This document shows, one piece after another, positions 7,137-15,891 of a stretch of DNA of 64,000 bases (positions are counted from its first letter, which is position 1; each line of letters opens with the position of its first letter). The notes below the pieces were generated by a model. The model was not told where the DNA came from, did no database searches, and was given only the letters and a program-made list of their open reading frames with translations. The translations under genes were made by a program, and so were the position numbers. The DNA comes from Thiothrix subterranea (GTDB lineage Bacteria > Pseudomonadota > Gammaproteobacteria > Thiotrichales > Thiotrichaceae): contig NZ_CP133217.1 in the NCBI RefSeq assembly GCF_030930995.1, forward strand, positions 992,001 through 1,056,000. Reading direction: 5' to 3'.

Positions 7137-8993
7137 CTATGCCTTCAGGGTGTGTTCGCCTTGCCGACATTGGATGTGATGCGCTAACGCAATGCCTTCC
7201 GGCTTGGTTTGTGCGGTTAGCCAAATTTGGCTCATCACACCTTTGCTGGTTTCTGCCAGACTGCGCAGCGTGTTATTGCTGCGTTCCGGGTCGAAAAACG
7301 CAAAGGGTTCATCCAAGAATAGCATTTGTTTGTCGGTTTTGGTGGCATCCGCCAAGGCATTCGCCAGTGCGATGCGCATCGCTAATGCGACTTGGCGTTG
7401 TGTGCCGGTGGAGATTTCGTTGAAATCGAGGTAGTCGCCTTTTTCCTCCGAGAGCACTTTGAGGCTGAAATCCGGCAAAATTTCCAGCGATTTGTAATGC
7501 GTTTGGGTGAAACGTTGCAGCAGTTCCGGGCAGCGCGTTTTGACCAATTGGTTGAAGCGTTCAATCGAGTGGCTGGCATCGCGCTTTAATAAGTCGATGG
7601 CGGTACTGGTGACGACTTGCTGGCGGCGTTCGTTTTCCAGTGCTTGTTCTTGCTCGGTTGCCAGTGCCTGCAAATACGCACGGTGCTCCAATTGTTGCTC
7701 GGCGGTGAGAATCTCGGCTTTAGCTGTTTCTAAGTGTTTTGCTAATTCTGCCCGACGGTTTGCCAGTCCAACATTGAGGGTATCCGCCGCACTGTGTACA
7801 TAGAGTGCTTTGGTTTTGTATAGACGTGTGGTCTGTGTCCACTCTGGAATGGAAGCCATGTCAGGGTGGGTTGTGCTGTTATCCGGCATGTCGAGGTGCT
7901 TTTCCACGAGATAGTCGATGCTATCGGTGTTGAGCTGGCGGCTCACCGGTTGGGTGCAGGCTTGATAACTGTTTTCCATCGCCGCTGCGAGATGATTGGC
8001 TTGGATTTGCAGCGGACGCAAGCGGCGCATTTCCACATACCAGCCGTAAACCAACAGTACTGCGCCGACCAATGCCGCAATGGAGGCTAGGCGGATTGCA
8101 CCACGACCCAGTGTGTCTTGCAGTGAAGCGGAAAGGTTGCCGAGTAGGCTTTTGCCCCACTCAGGGGTGAACATGAAGAATAAGCCGACTAACAACGCCA
8201 ACAGGAATACGATCAGCGTGGCTTTAGTCCAACGCCCGATTTTACGGGAGCGTTGGTCAACCCCATGAAAAGCATCGAGGTTATTGGGATAGGTGAGTGA
8301 TTCTTTGTCGAGCCGTTGCGCCATGAGGGTGAGTTGCTGCTGGCGCTCTTCTATATCGGTGACGATGGCGTTGAGGCGTGGCAGTTGCGTATCATCAATA
8401 TGCAAGGTGTCGATGGAACGTAGTGTATGTTTGCTGCGACCTTCCATTTCTTTGAGGGTGTTGAGGCGTTCCGCTTGTTCGCGTTCCAGTTGATTGCTGA
8501 GGGTGGCGTGTTCTTTGAGTCCGGCAATGGCACGCAGGTTGTCACTATCACCTTCCTTGGTATTGCTGCTCTGTTGCCCCCAGTAAAAGGCTTTGGAAAA
8601 TGCGCCGTAATAGTAGCCGAATAACGCTTTGATTTGGCGCTCGACAGTTTCTGGGGTATCTGCCAGTGTGACTTCTTCTTCGGTGGAAAACAGGGTGGCA
8701 GCAACATTGCCATCGGTGTCGACCGAACGTATCAGCCGGTATTCATGCCCCCGGTGTTGGAGGCGCAAGGCAACGTTGGCTTGGCTGGCTCCCCAGTGAA
8801 TCAGTTTGGCAGCATCTTCGGGTTTCACTTGCTCGGTGCGCCCGAACAGACCGAACTGTATGATATCGCCAATGCTGCTTTTGCCGGATTCATTGCCGCC
8901 GGTGAGAGCGATTAGACCGCGTTCGGGTAAATTTTCCAGTTGCAAATGGCTGTATTTACGAAAGTTTTCAGCATTAATGGCAGTAATGATCAT
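7137..8993 (-). CDS. Membrane-anchored Rad50/YhaN-like AAA ATPase
   Basis: 618 residues. N-terminal FRKYSHLQLENL and Walker A GGNESGKSS (about residues 33-41), a Q-loop-like YWGQQSS, a signature-like STGTQRQVALAMRIAL, and Walker B MLFLDEPFAFFD near residue 560 make it an SMC/Rad50-type ATPase. The central coiled coil is short and interrupted by two hydrophobic segments (ATLIVFLLALLVGLFFMF and LASIAALVGAVLLVYGW), so it is probably anchored in the inner membrane, as proposed for YhaN-like proteins. No SbcD/YhaO nuclease is adjacent; only the 72-residue gene precedes it, 5 nt away. Role in DNA metabolism at the membrane is inferred. Confidence 0.75.
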   Translation of the reverse strand: MIITAINAENFRKYSHLQLENLPERGLIALTGGNESGKSSIGDIIQFGLFGRTEQVKPEDAAKLIHWGASQANVALRLQHRGHEYRLIRSVDTDGNVAATLFSTEEEVTLADTPETVERQIKALFGYYYGAFSKAFYWGQQSSNTKEGDSDNLRAIAGLKEHATLSNQLEREQAERLNTLKEMEGRSKHTLRSIDTLHIDDTQLPRLNAIVTDIEERQQQLTLMAQRLDKESLTYPNNLDAFHGVDQRSRKIGRWTKATLIVFLLALLVGLFFMFTPEWGKSLLGNLSASLQDTLGRGAIRLASIAALVGAVLLVYGWYVEMRRLRPLQIQANHLAAAMENSYQACTQPVSRQLNTDSIDYLVEKHLDMPDNSTTHPDMASIPEWTQTTRLYKTKALYVHSAADTLNVGLANRRAELAKHLETAKAEILTAEQQLEHRAYLQALATEQEQALENERRQQVVTSTAIDLLKRDASHSIERFNQLVKTRCPELLQRFTQTHYKSLEILPDFSLKVLSEEKGDYLDFNEISTGTQRQVALAMRIALANALADATKTDKQMLFLDEPFAFFDPERSNNTLRSLAETSKGVMSQIWLTAQTKPEGIALAHHIQCRQGEHTLKA

Positions 8994-8998
8994 GTGCG

Positions 8999-9217
8999 TT
9001 ACTCCATGTGCCGAGTAGCTTCGAGGCGGTCAACCACCAATGTCACCGCATCTGCATACACGTTGGGGTCAAAGCCATCCGCATGAGCATGGCTTTGGAA
9101 GTCGTGTTGGCAAAACTCCATGAAGCGCCGTGCGGCAGCAGTTTTCAGTGGCACAGGGGGCAATATCTGCGCAAGATCCAGTTCAGGGGTTGGTTTGGGG
9201 CTTTTTTTGCCGAACAT
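8999..9217 (-). CDS. Small hypothetical protein, partner of YhaN-like ATPase
   Basis: 72 residues, soluble, with a Pro-rich N-terminus (KKSPKPTPELDLAQILPPVP) and a helical remainder (RRFMEFCQHDF). GGAG about 7 nt before the ATG supports the start. Its stop is 5 nt from the ATPase start, so the two are co-transcribed and the products probably act together. No family recognised. Confidence 0.65.
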   Translation of the reverse strand: MFGKKSPKPTPELDLAQILPPVPLKTAAARRFMEFCQHDFQSHAHADGFDPNVYADAVTLVVDRLEATRHME

Positions 9218-9307
9218 GCGTATCTCCGCTGTTATTTAATCGTCATCCTTGCCAGATAACTATATGCAAAGATGCGCAATTTTGCAGGAGAAGCTGTCAG
9301 TCTGATT

Positions 9308-9333
9308 AAAAAAAGAGGGGCTTAATGCCCCTC
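9308..9333 (-). terminator. Rho-independent terminator of the tol-pal operon
   Basis: On the minus strand the stem GAGGGGC / GCCCCTC (9315-9333) is followed directly by seven Ts (9308-9314). The stem overlaps the cpoB stop codon at 9322-9324, so the terminator is built into the end of the gene. Confidence 0.92.
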
Positions 9334-10197
9334 AGCCTTCATTTTATCAAGCCGTTCTTGCGCCAGCTTGCGGGTTTCGGCGTTATCAGGGAAGAAGCTG
9401 ATAACGTCTTGCAGCGTTTTGCGGGCTTTCTCCCAGTCTTTGAGTTCGTAGAAACTGTAGCCGAGTTTGAGTGCGGCATCCGGGGCTTTGTCACTGCCCT
9501 TGTATTCCTTGAGTACCACTAAAAACTCTTCAACCGCGCCTTTGTAGTCTTTTTCAGCATAGAGGGCTTCGCCTACCCAATATTGGGCACTCGCTGCCAG
9601 CGGGCTTTTCGGGTAATCCTTGAGGAAGCCACGGAATTCGGGCACGGCTTCTTTCGGGTCTTGCAGCAAGGTTTTGAAGGCGTTGTCATACACTGCCCGC
9701 TCGCCCTGTTCGGGCAAAGGGGAGGGGCTTGCTGTGTCTGGCTTGCTAGCCGGTGGGTTTTTGTCATCTGATTTATTTGTGCCGTAGCTGTAGAAACCGT
9801 TAGGGTCGGTTTTGGTGGCTTTATCGGCAGTGTCAATCACCGTGTCTTTGGCTTTGAGGGCGGCTACATCGGCGTTATCGAGAACTTTGCTGGGTACAGT
9901 GTCTGGCGGCATAGCTTCGGTTTTGTCTGCCGTATCAGTGGTTTTGTCTTGCAGTTTCTCAATGCGCTCATCCACACGTTGGAAGGTGTCTTCCTGACTT
10001 TTCCTAACGATTTCCAATTCGTTTTGCAGTTTTTCATTATCACCGCGCAGGTTGCGCAATTCCTGCTCCAGTTCATTGACCCGTTGCAGTAATTGCACTG
10101 CCGCCTCATCCGATAGCGGCGCTGCTCCCGCAGGGGAAACTGCCAGTAAGGTAGCGACCACAACGCCAAGGACGCTGCGGTTTAGCTGATTTTGCAT
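9322..10197 (-). CDS. cpoB: Cell division coordinator CpoB (YbgF)
   Basis: 291 residues from the chosen ATG at 10197. A longer frame reaching 10410 overlaps pal and is rejected: the 10197 start has GGAGAA 8 nt upstream and begins a proper Sec signal peptide (VLGVVVATLLAVSPAGAA). An N-terminal trimerising coiled coil (residues 35-75), a low-complexity linker, and three C-terminal TPR repeats (YDNAFKTLL, AQYWVGEALYAEKDY, ALKLGYSFYELKDW) follow. CpoB is periplasmic, binds TolA and couples outer-membrane constriction to PBP1B activity. It is the last gene of the tol-pal operon; pal ends 4 nt upstream. Confidence 0.93.
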   Translation of the reverse strand: MQNQLNRSVLGVVVATLLAVSPAGAAPLSDEAAVQLLQRVNELEQELRNLRGDNEKLQNELEIVRKSQEDTFQRVDERIEKLQDKTTDTADKTEAMPPDTVPSKVLDNADVAALKAKDTVIDTADKATKTDPNGFYSYGTNKSDDKNPPASKPDTASPSPLPEQGERAVYDNAFKTLLQDPKEAVPEFRGFLKDYPKSPLAASAQYWVGEALYAEKDYKGAVEEFLVVLKEYKGSDKAPDAALKLGYSFYELKDWEKARKTLQDVISFFPDNAETRKLAQERLDKMKAEGH

Positions 10198-10201
10198 GAC
10201 A

Positions 10202-10780
10202 TTATTCTCCGGCATATTTGATTTCGACGCGGCGGTTTTTGCTCCACGCTGCCTCATTATGCCCGAAAACTGCCGGGACTTCTTCGCCATAACCGATAAC
10301 TTCCATCTGATTGCTGCGAGTGCCTTTGACCTGCATGTAATCGAGTACGGAATAACCCCGGCGCTCAGACAGCGCAACGTTGTAACCACGTGAGCCGCGT
10401 TCGTCGGCATGACCTTCCAAACGCACCCGCAGGTTCGGGTAAGCCGTCAGCAAGGAGGCATGAGCGTTGAGGATGTTCATGTATTCCGGCTTGATGTCTG
10501 AACGGTCGAGGTCGAAATAAATGACCCGTTGCGCCAGAATGCTGCTGGGGTTACGCAGCTCTGCCGGGGTGTATTGACCTGTGCCAGTGCCATAGCCATT
10601 ACCTCCCGTGCCATAGCCACCCGTGTCATAACCACCGCCCGCACTGCCACCCGTTCCACCCGTACCGTAACCACCACCCGCAGTGCCACCAGCGCCACCA
10701 GCGTTCGGGGGGACTTGTTGACAACCGGTTACACTCAGTGCCGCAATCAGGACTGAAAAAACCAATGCTTTCATTTTCAT
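10202..10780 (-). CDS. pal: Peptidoglycan-associated lipoprotein Pal
   Basis: 192 residues from the ATG at 10780. An in-frame ATG at 10801 exists, but it overlaps the tolB stop, has no ribosome-binding site, and would add seven residues before a normal lipoprotein signal (MKMKALVFSVLIAALSVTGC). After the lipidated Cys comes an unusually Gly-rich linker (GGYGTGGTGGSAGGGYDTGG), then the OmpA-like domain: IYFDLDRSDIKPE, LEGHADERGSRGYN and ALSERRGYSV, with the Asp and Arg that bind meso-diaminopimelate. Pal anchors the outer membrane to peptidoglycan and binds TolB. Confidence 0.95.
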   Translation of the reverse strand: MKMKALVFSVLIAALSVTGCQQVPPNAGGAGGTAGGGYGTGGTGGSAGGGYDTGGYGTGGNGYGTGTGQYTPAELRNPSSILAQRVIYFDLDRSDIKPEYMNILNAHASLLTAYPNLRVRLEGHADERGSRGYNVALSERRGYSVLDYMQVKGTRSNQMEVIGYGEEVPAVFGHNEAAWSKNRRVEIKYAGE

Positions 10781-10800
10781 AACACTCGTCTCACTATTCA

Positions 10801-12036
10801 TTAATCAAGATAGGGCGACCATGCGGGGTCGCGTACATCGCCCGCCTGTGAATACAGGCTTTGGTGGGCTTTGCCATTGTCACTGGCGACCGCCAAGGAG
10901 TTTCGCCCACCGGCATCCGTCGCATACAACACCATCATGCCATTGGGGGAGATGGCAGGGGAATCGTCTTGGGTTCCGCGTGAAATGGTGCGTTCCTGTT
11001 TGGTGGCGGCATCCATAATGGTGATGCTGGAGGTGCCGCCGCTTTGCCGTACCATCGCGACACTGTTGCCCGCAATGCTCGCCCCGGCATTGTAGCCGCC
11101 GCTGAATGACATCCGGCTTTCGCTGCCACCATTGGCTGTTGTTTTGTAGAGTTGCGGTTGCCCGCTGCGGTCAGATGTAAACACAATGGTATTGCTGTCT
11201 GCCCATTGCGGTTCAGCATTAATCCCGCGTGTGTTGGTAATCTGGCGTCCACCGCCACCATTCGCACCGCTGACCACGATATTGTAATTGCCGCGTTCGG
11301 CAACACTGTAAGCAATCGAGCGTCCGTCCGGCGACCAAGAGGGCGAAATGCTGGAGCGGTTCGGGTCAGAAATGGTGCGCTTGCCACCCGATGCTAAATC
11401 TTGCGCATAGACCACGGGGCGACCGGTTTCGTAGGAAACATACGCCACTTGCCTGCCATCCGGCGACCAACTGGGGGACATCACCGGTTTGCGCGAAGAC
11501 ACGATGGTGCGGGGGTTGAAACCATCTGCATCCGATACGATCAACTGGTAGGTTTGATTTTTGGCAGGCCCGCTGGCGGAAACGTAAGCAATACGGGTGT
11601 CGAATGCGCCTTTTACGCCAGTGAGTTTTTCAAACACTAAGTCGGCGGCTTTGTGTGCCATGCGGCGTTCATTCGGGTGCGGGGGAATGCGGAAAGCACC
11701 GACCACTTGACCGCTGCGCAGATTGACCAGTTGGAGATTCATATCACCGCTGTGACTGCCGACTACGGCGTATTCTGCTCCAGTCGCACGCAACGCATCG
11801 GGGGCGAAATTACCGCCTGCGCGTGCCGGGTCCATCAGCGCGAAGCGCCCACTGCGTTGCAGGTCAGCTTCGACGACTTTGGATAGCGGGCTGAAAGGCA
11901 TCACAATGATGCTGGTTTCACCGGCAGTGGCATCAATGTCAATGCGCGAGTGTAACTCTTCAGCCGTTAGGGTGACGGGTAAGCCAAGTCCTGTGACGAG
12001 CAGGACAGATGCGAGTAAGGTTGTTTTCATGTGCAT
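10801..12036 (-). CDS. tolB: Tol-Pal translocation protein TolB
   Basis: 411 residues with a Sec signal peptide (TTLLASVLLVTGLGLPVTLTA). An N-terminal domain (residues 25-160) is followed by a six-bladed beta propeller whose blades show WSPDGRQVAYVSYETG, WSPDGRSIAYSV, WADSNTIVFTSDRSG and ISPNGMMVLYATD. TolB is periplasmic and switches between Pal and TolA. The start may be the ATG at 12036 or 12030; neither has a strong ribosome-binding site. The 5-nt gap after tolA fits translational coupling. Confidence 0.95.
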   Translation of the reverse strand: MHMKTTLLASVLLVTGLGLPVTLTAEELHSRIDIDATAGETSIIVMPFSPLSKVVEADLQRSGRFALMDPARAGGNFAPDALRATGAEYAVVGSHSGDMNLQLVNLRSGQVVGAFRIPPHPNERRMAHKAADLVFEKLTGVKGAFDTRIAYVSASGPAKNQTYQLIVSDADGFNPRTIVSSRKPVMSPSWSPDGRQVAYVSYETGRPVVYAQDLASGGKRTISDPNRSSISPSWSPDGRSIAYSVAERGNYNIVVSGANGGGGRQITNTRGINAEPQWADSNTIVFTSDRSGQPQLYKTTANGGSESRMSFSGGYNAGASIAGNSVAMVRQSGGTSSITIMDAATKQERTISRGTQDDSPAISPNGMMVLYATDAGGRNSLAVASDNGKAHQSLYSQAGDVRDPAWSPYLD

Positions 12037-12041
12037 TGCTG

Positions 12042-13289
12042 TTAATCCATCGTGATAACGTGAGTATCGTTGTACAGTTCTTTGTATTCGGGACGTGGAA
12101 ACGGGTCGGAACGGTGTACCGCTGCTTTTATCGACTCACAAAATGCGGTGCTGCCATCACAAGATAAGGTGAAACGCCGGATACCACCCGAAGGGCTAAT
12201 GCCTAGGCGAATAGTGGCGGACATGCCGAAGCGTTCGCCCGGTTTGTTCCAGTTGCCTTTGATTTTGCGGTTGACGGCGGCTTTCCATGCGGCGCGGGCA
12301 GCGTTTAATTCGCTATTGCTAGGGCCTGCATTGGCAGCGGCTGCGGCGGCACGACGGGCATCTTCTTCAGCGGCTTTGCGTTTGGCTTCGGCGGCTTTCC
12401 AGCGTTCACGGTCAGCCGCCAATTGTGCTTCTTCCGCGTCGGCTTTTTTACGGGCAAGCGCTTCGGATTTGGCTTTGGCGGCTGCTTCGGCCTCTGCTTT
12501 TTCTGCTGCTTCGGCTTTTGCCTTAGCTTTGGCCTCTGCTGCTGCTTCAGCCCTTGCTTCGGCTTTGGCTTCCGCAGCGGCTTCTGCTCTTGCCTCAGCT
12601 TTGGCTTCCGCAGCGGCTTCGGCTTTGCTTTTTTCGCGGGCTTTCTTTTCTGCCAGTGCTTTCGCTTCGGCTTCTGCCTTGGCTTTGTTGGCGGCATTGG
12701 CTTGTTTGCGTTCGGCTTCTTTTTCGGCGGCTAGGGCTGCACGGCGGGTTTCGGCTCTGGCTTCTGCCCGGCGCCGCGCTTCGGCTTTGGCGCGTTCTTC
12801 GGCTGCGGCTTCCTGCCGCGCGGCGGCGGATTGTTCACGAGCGGCTTCTTTTGCTTTGGCGGCTTTGTCAGCGGCTGCTTGTTCGCGTTCGGCTTCTTTG
12901 GCTTTGGTTGCTGCCAGTGCTTTGCGTTGTGCGTCGGCTTGCTGTTTGGCTTGTGCTGCCGCAGTGACCGCTGCTGCCGCGATGATGGCTTGTTGCTGGG
13001 CTTGCTCTTCCGCTTTTGCCTCCGCTGCTGCATCAGCCTTGGTTGGCTCGGCTTTTTCGGGGGAGGCATCTTCTGTCGCGGTTAATGCGGTGCGTTCTGG
13101 TTCGCTGGTATTGGGTTCTGCTTCGGGGGGAACGGGGGCGTCGGGCAGCGTGACTTCAACGGCTTTGCTTTCGGTGGTCTCTGGTCGGTCGGTCCATTGA
13201 AAGCTGAGCAATAATACGCCGACGATCAGGACGTGCAGCAGAATGGCCCAGAAGAGTGCTTGTGGTTTGTTACGTATTTCTTTAAACAT
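12042..13289 (-). CDS. tolA: Cell envelope integrity protein TolA
   Basis: 415 residues. Domain I is one transmembrane helix (ALFWAILLHVLIVGVLLLSF). Domain II (about residues 60-310) is a long Ala/Lys/Glu-rich helix with degenerate repeats such as AEAKAEARAEAA, spanning the periplasm. Domain III (about 320-415) is the globular TolB/Pal-binding end (WNKPGERFGMSATIRLGISPSG). TolA transmits TolQR proton-motive energy to the outer membrane. Long antisense frames over domain II are artefacts of its biased codons. Confidence 0.95.
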   Translation of the reverse strand: MFKEIRNKPQALFWAILLHVLIVGVLLLSFQWTDRPETTESKAVEVTLPDAPVPPEAEPNTSEPERTALTATEDASPEKAEPTKADAAAEAKAEEQAQQQAIIAAAAVTAAAQAKQQADAQRKALAATKAKEAEREQAAADKAAKAKEAAREQSAAARQEAAAEERAKAEARRRAEARAETRRAALAAEKEAERKQANAANKAKAEAEAKALAEKKAREKSKAEAAAEAKAEARAEAAAEAKAEARAEAAAEAKAKAKAEAAEKAEAEAAAKAKSEALARKKADAEEAQLAADRERWKAAEAKRKAAEEDARRAAAAAANAGPSNSELNAARAAWKAAVNRKIKGNWNKPGERFGMSATIRLGISPSGGIRRFTLSCDGSTAFCESIKAAVHRSDPFPRPEYKELYNDTHVITMD

Positions 13290-13315
13290 GATCTTGTAGC
13301 CCTTCGCAGATCAGC

Positions 13316-13741
13316 TTACGGTTGGTCGGGCGGTGCAGGGTCAGCCATCAGGCCGATTTTCTTTGCACCGGCTTGTTGAACGGCGACCATCGCATTCATT
13401 AAATGCCGGTATTCGACCGTGCTGTCGGCTTTGACGTAAACGGGGCGCTCGGCTTTGGCGTCCAATTGGCTGCTGACGTAGGCGGTGACGTTGGCAGCCG
13501 GAACTTCTGAGCCGTCATCCAAAAACAATTTGCCGCTGGCGTCGACCGAGATGGTTAACGGTTCTTGTTGATTGTTGGCATCCAGTGGCTCGGCTTGTGC
13601 ATCGGGCGCGTCGACCGTCACGCCGGTTTGCATAATCGGGGCTGTCACCATGAAGATAACCAGCAACACCAACATGACGTCGATGTAAGGCACCACGTTC
13701 ATTTCTGCCATGATTTTACGGCGGCGACGCGGGCTGCTCAT
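13316..13741 (-). CDS. tolR: Biopolymer transporter TolR
   Basis: 141 residues, ExbD/TolR family. A single N-terminal transmembrane helix follows MAEMNVVPYIDVMLVLLVIF, and its membrane-embedded Asp is the proton-conducting residue. The periplasmic domain contains PVYVKADSTVEYRHLM. It forms the stator with TolQ, whose stop overlaps the tolR start by 4 nt (ATGA), so the two are translationally coupled. Confidence 0.95.
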   Translation of the reverse strand: MSSPRRRRKIMAEMNVVPYIDVMLVLLVIFMVTAPIMQTGVTVDAPDAQAEPLDANNQQEPLTISVDASGKLFLDDGSEVPAANVTAYVSSQLDAKAERPVYVKADSTVEYRHLMNAMVAVQQAGAKKIGLMADPAPPDQP

Positions 13742-14424
13742 GCCAGTTTCCTTTGGGTAACAGCATGGCGTTCCAGCAGGGCGGTGAATTCTTCGCGGAA
13801 ATTGTCGTAACTCACCACCAAACGGTCGATTTTGTCACTGAAACGGTTATAAGCAATCACCGCCGGAATTGCCGCAAACAAGCCAATCGCGGTCGCAATC
13901 AGCGCTTCCGCAATGCCGGGGGCAACCACGCCGAGGGTCGCTTGCTGCATTTGTCCGAGTGAAATAAACGAGTTCATGATTCCCCATACCGTGCCAAACA
14001 AACCGACATACGGGCTGGTCGAGCCGACGGTGGCCAAAAACGCTAAATTCCTTTCCAATTCATCGACTTCTTTGGAGGCGGCAACACGCATCGAGCGTTG
14101 TACCGAATCCGTGACTGAGAGTCGTGAGGTCGGGTCGGTGTTAAGGGCGCGTTTGTATTCGTGAAAGCCGTCGTAAAAAATACGCTCCAGCCCACGCCGC
14201 TGTGTTTTCTGAGACAACTCTTCGTACAAGGAGTTCAGTGAAACCCCGCTCCAGAAGCGTTCTTCAAATTGGGTGACATTGCTTTGGGTGCTGTTAATGG
14301 TGCTGGATTTCACCATAATCAGCGTCCAGGATAGCAGTGAAGCCAATACCAGTAAGATCATCACGATTTTAACGACCAAGCTGGCATCCATGATCAGCTT
14401 GAGTATGGAGAGGTCTGTTGTCAC
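13738..14424 (-). CDS. tolQ: TolQ proton-channel subunit
   Basis: 228 residues, MotA/TolQ/ExbB family. Three hydrophobic segments: VVKIVMILLVLASLLSWTLI, the central one around SPYVGLFGTVWGIMNSFISL, and VAPGIAEALIATAIGLFAAI. The conserved Gly/Thr residues in GLFGTVWG and EALIATA line the ion channel. It overlaps ybgC by 4 nt upstream and tolR by 4 nt downstream, the canonical tol operon layout. Confidence 0.96.
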   Translation of the reverse strand: MTTDLSILKLIMDASLVVKIVMILLVLASLLSWTLIMVKSSTINSTQSNVTQFEERFWSGVSLNSLYEELSQKTQRRGLERIFYDGFHEYKRALNTDPTSRLSVTDSVQRSMRVAASKEVDELERNLAFLATVGSTSPYVGLFGTVWGIMNSFISLGQMQQATLGVVAPGIAEALIATAIGLFAAIPAVIAYNRFSDKIDRLVVSYDNFREEFTALLERHAVTQRKLA

Positions 14425-14840
14425 TGAAGGAGTTCCCTGATTGCTGTTGGAATTGTCATTGAACGAAAGGTGCCCGTGTTGACACAGACTACTTTGACGC
14501 TGGCAGTTGTCAAGAGTTCACGCGAATTATTACGGCCTTCGCGCCAAATTTCTTGCTTGAATAGTAAACTAGCACGCCCGATGGTGTCGATTTTGGCGTC
14601 AACTAACAAAGCATCATTGAAGCGGGCAGGCTTGCGATACGCAATTTCCAGTCCAGCCACCACGAAAACAGCATTCAATTCTTGTGCCAATGTGTCTTGT
14701 TCAAAGCCTAGGGTGCGCAGCCACTCGGTGCGGGCGCGTTCCATAAAACGCAGGTAATTGGCGTGATACACCACCCCACCGGCATCGGTGTCTTCGTAAT
14801 ACACCCGTACCGGGAAGATAAATTCATTCAAATAAGTCAA
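14421..14840 (-). CDS. ybgC: Tol-Pal-associated acyl-CoA thioesterase YbgC
   Basis: 139 residues, single hot-dog fold of the 4-hydroxybenzoyl-CoA thioesterase family. [19 protein letters not shown] contains the catalytic Asp and the conserved His-Ala-Asn. It hydrolyses acyl-CoA thioesters in the cytoplasm and is the standard first gene of the tol-pal operon. The start overlaps the end of ruvB by 17 nt, suggesting ruvB and tol genes share a transcript. Confidence 0.94.
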   Translation of the reverse strand: MTYLNEFIFPVRVYYEDTDAGGVVYHANYLRFMERARTEWLRTLGFEQDTLAQELNAVFVVAGLEIAYRKPARFNDALLVDAKIDTIGRASLLFKQEIWREGRNNSRELLTTASVKVVCVNTGTFRSMTIPTAIRELLQ

Positions 14841-15891
14841 AACTGTTGCCTGCTTGATCCGCTGGAGTTTCGTTTACGTTGAAACGGGCGGGGATATTTA
14901 GCCCGAAGTGTTGCCATGCATGGCGGGTAGCCACGCGCCCACGCGGGGTACGCATTAAAAAGCCTTGCTGGATGAGAAACGGTTCGAGCACATCTTCAAT
15001 CGTGCCGCGTTCTTCACCAATCGCGGCGGCGAGGCTGTCTACACCCACGGGGCCGCCGTCGAATTTTTCCATCACGGCTAATAGCAGGCGGCGATCCATG
15101 TGGTCGAAACCTTGATTGTCCACATTGAGCATATTCAGGGCTTTGTCTGCCATTTCCGTGTCAATAATGCCATTGCCTTTGACTTGCACGTAATCGCGCA
15201 CTCGGCGCAACAGGCGGTTGGCAATGCGCGGTGTGCCGCGTGAACGGCGGGCGATTTCTTGCGCTCCACCGGCGTCGATGTTGGCGCCAATGATGCTGGC
15301 GGCGCGTTGCACGATGTAGGCTAGGTCATCGACGTTGTAAAATTCCAAGCGTTGCACAATCCCGAAGCGATCCCGCAACGGTGAGGTCAGCAAGCCTGCG
15401 CGGGTAGTCGCGCCCACCAAGGTGAAAGGCGGCAGGTCGAGCTTAATGGAGCGTGCGGCAGGGCCTTCTCCGATCATAATGTCGAGTTGGAAATCTTCTA
15501 AGGCGGGGTAAAGAATTTCTTCCACCATCGGGCTGAGGCGGTGGATTTCGTCGATAAACAACACGTCGTGCGGTTCGAGATTGGTGAGCAAGGCGGCGAG
15601 ATCCCCCGCTTTTTCTAAGACTGGCCCGGAGGTTTGGCGCAGGTTAGCGCCCATTTCGTGCGCGATAATGTGGGAGAGTGTGGTTTTGCCTAGCCCTGGT
15701 GGACCAAAAATCAAGACGTGATCCAGCGCTTCTCCCCGATGGCGGGCGGCGTGAATGAAAATTTCCATTTGTTCGCGCACCACGGGTTGCCCAATGTAGT
15801 CTTGCAAACGGCGCGGGCGGATGTGCTCATCAATGGTGGTTTCTTCGCGCTGATGCTGTGGCGAGAGGATGTGCGCTGCGGGTTTTTCCAT
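14824..15891 (-). CDS. ruvB: Holliday junction branch migration helicase RuvB
   Basis: 355 residues from ATG 15891; the open frame extends to 16026 but the extra 45 residues are not RuvB-like. The homologous region begins near [21 protein letters not shown], and the usual length is about 340. Walker [13 protein letters not shown], Walker [10 protein letters not shown], sensor GATTRAG and arginine finger LRDRFG are all present, with a C-terminal winged helix ending QHFGL. RuvB drives branch migration with RuvA; ruvA and ruvC are not in the window. The ribosome-binding site at this start is weak. Confidence 0.95.
   Translation of the reverse strand: MEKPAAHILSPQHQREETTIDEHIRPRRLQDYIGQPVVREQMEIFIHAARHRGEALDHVLIFGPPGLGKTTLSHIIAHEMGANLRQTSGPVLEKAGDLAALLTNLEPHDVLFIDEIHRLSPMVEEILYPALEDFQLDIMIGEGPAARSIKLDLPPFTLVGATTRAGLLTSPLRDRFGIVQRLEFYNVDDLAYIVQRAASIIGANIDAGGAQEIARRSRGTPRIANRLLRRVRDYVQVKGNGIIDTEMADKALNMLNVDNQGFDHMDRRLLLAVMEKFDGGPVGVDSLAAAIGEERGTIEDVLEPFLIQQGFLMRTPRGRVATRHAWQHFGLNIPARFNVNETPADQAGNSFDLFE

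Noticed and set aside
10198-10410. N-terminal extension of cpoB
   Set aside because: Overlaps pal in another frame and precedes a normal signal peptide that has its own ribosome-binding site at 10197.
12070-13200. 376-codon plus-strand open frame, Ala/Ser-rich
   Set aside because: Exactly antisense to the tolA repeat domain; Ala/Lys/Glu codon bias removes stops from other frames. No ribosome-binding site or domain.
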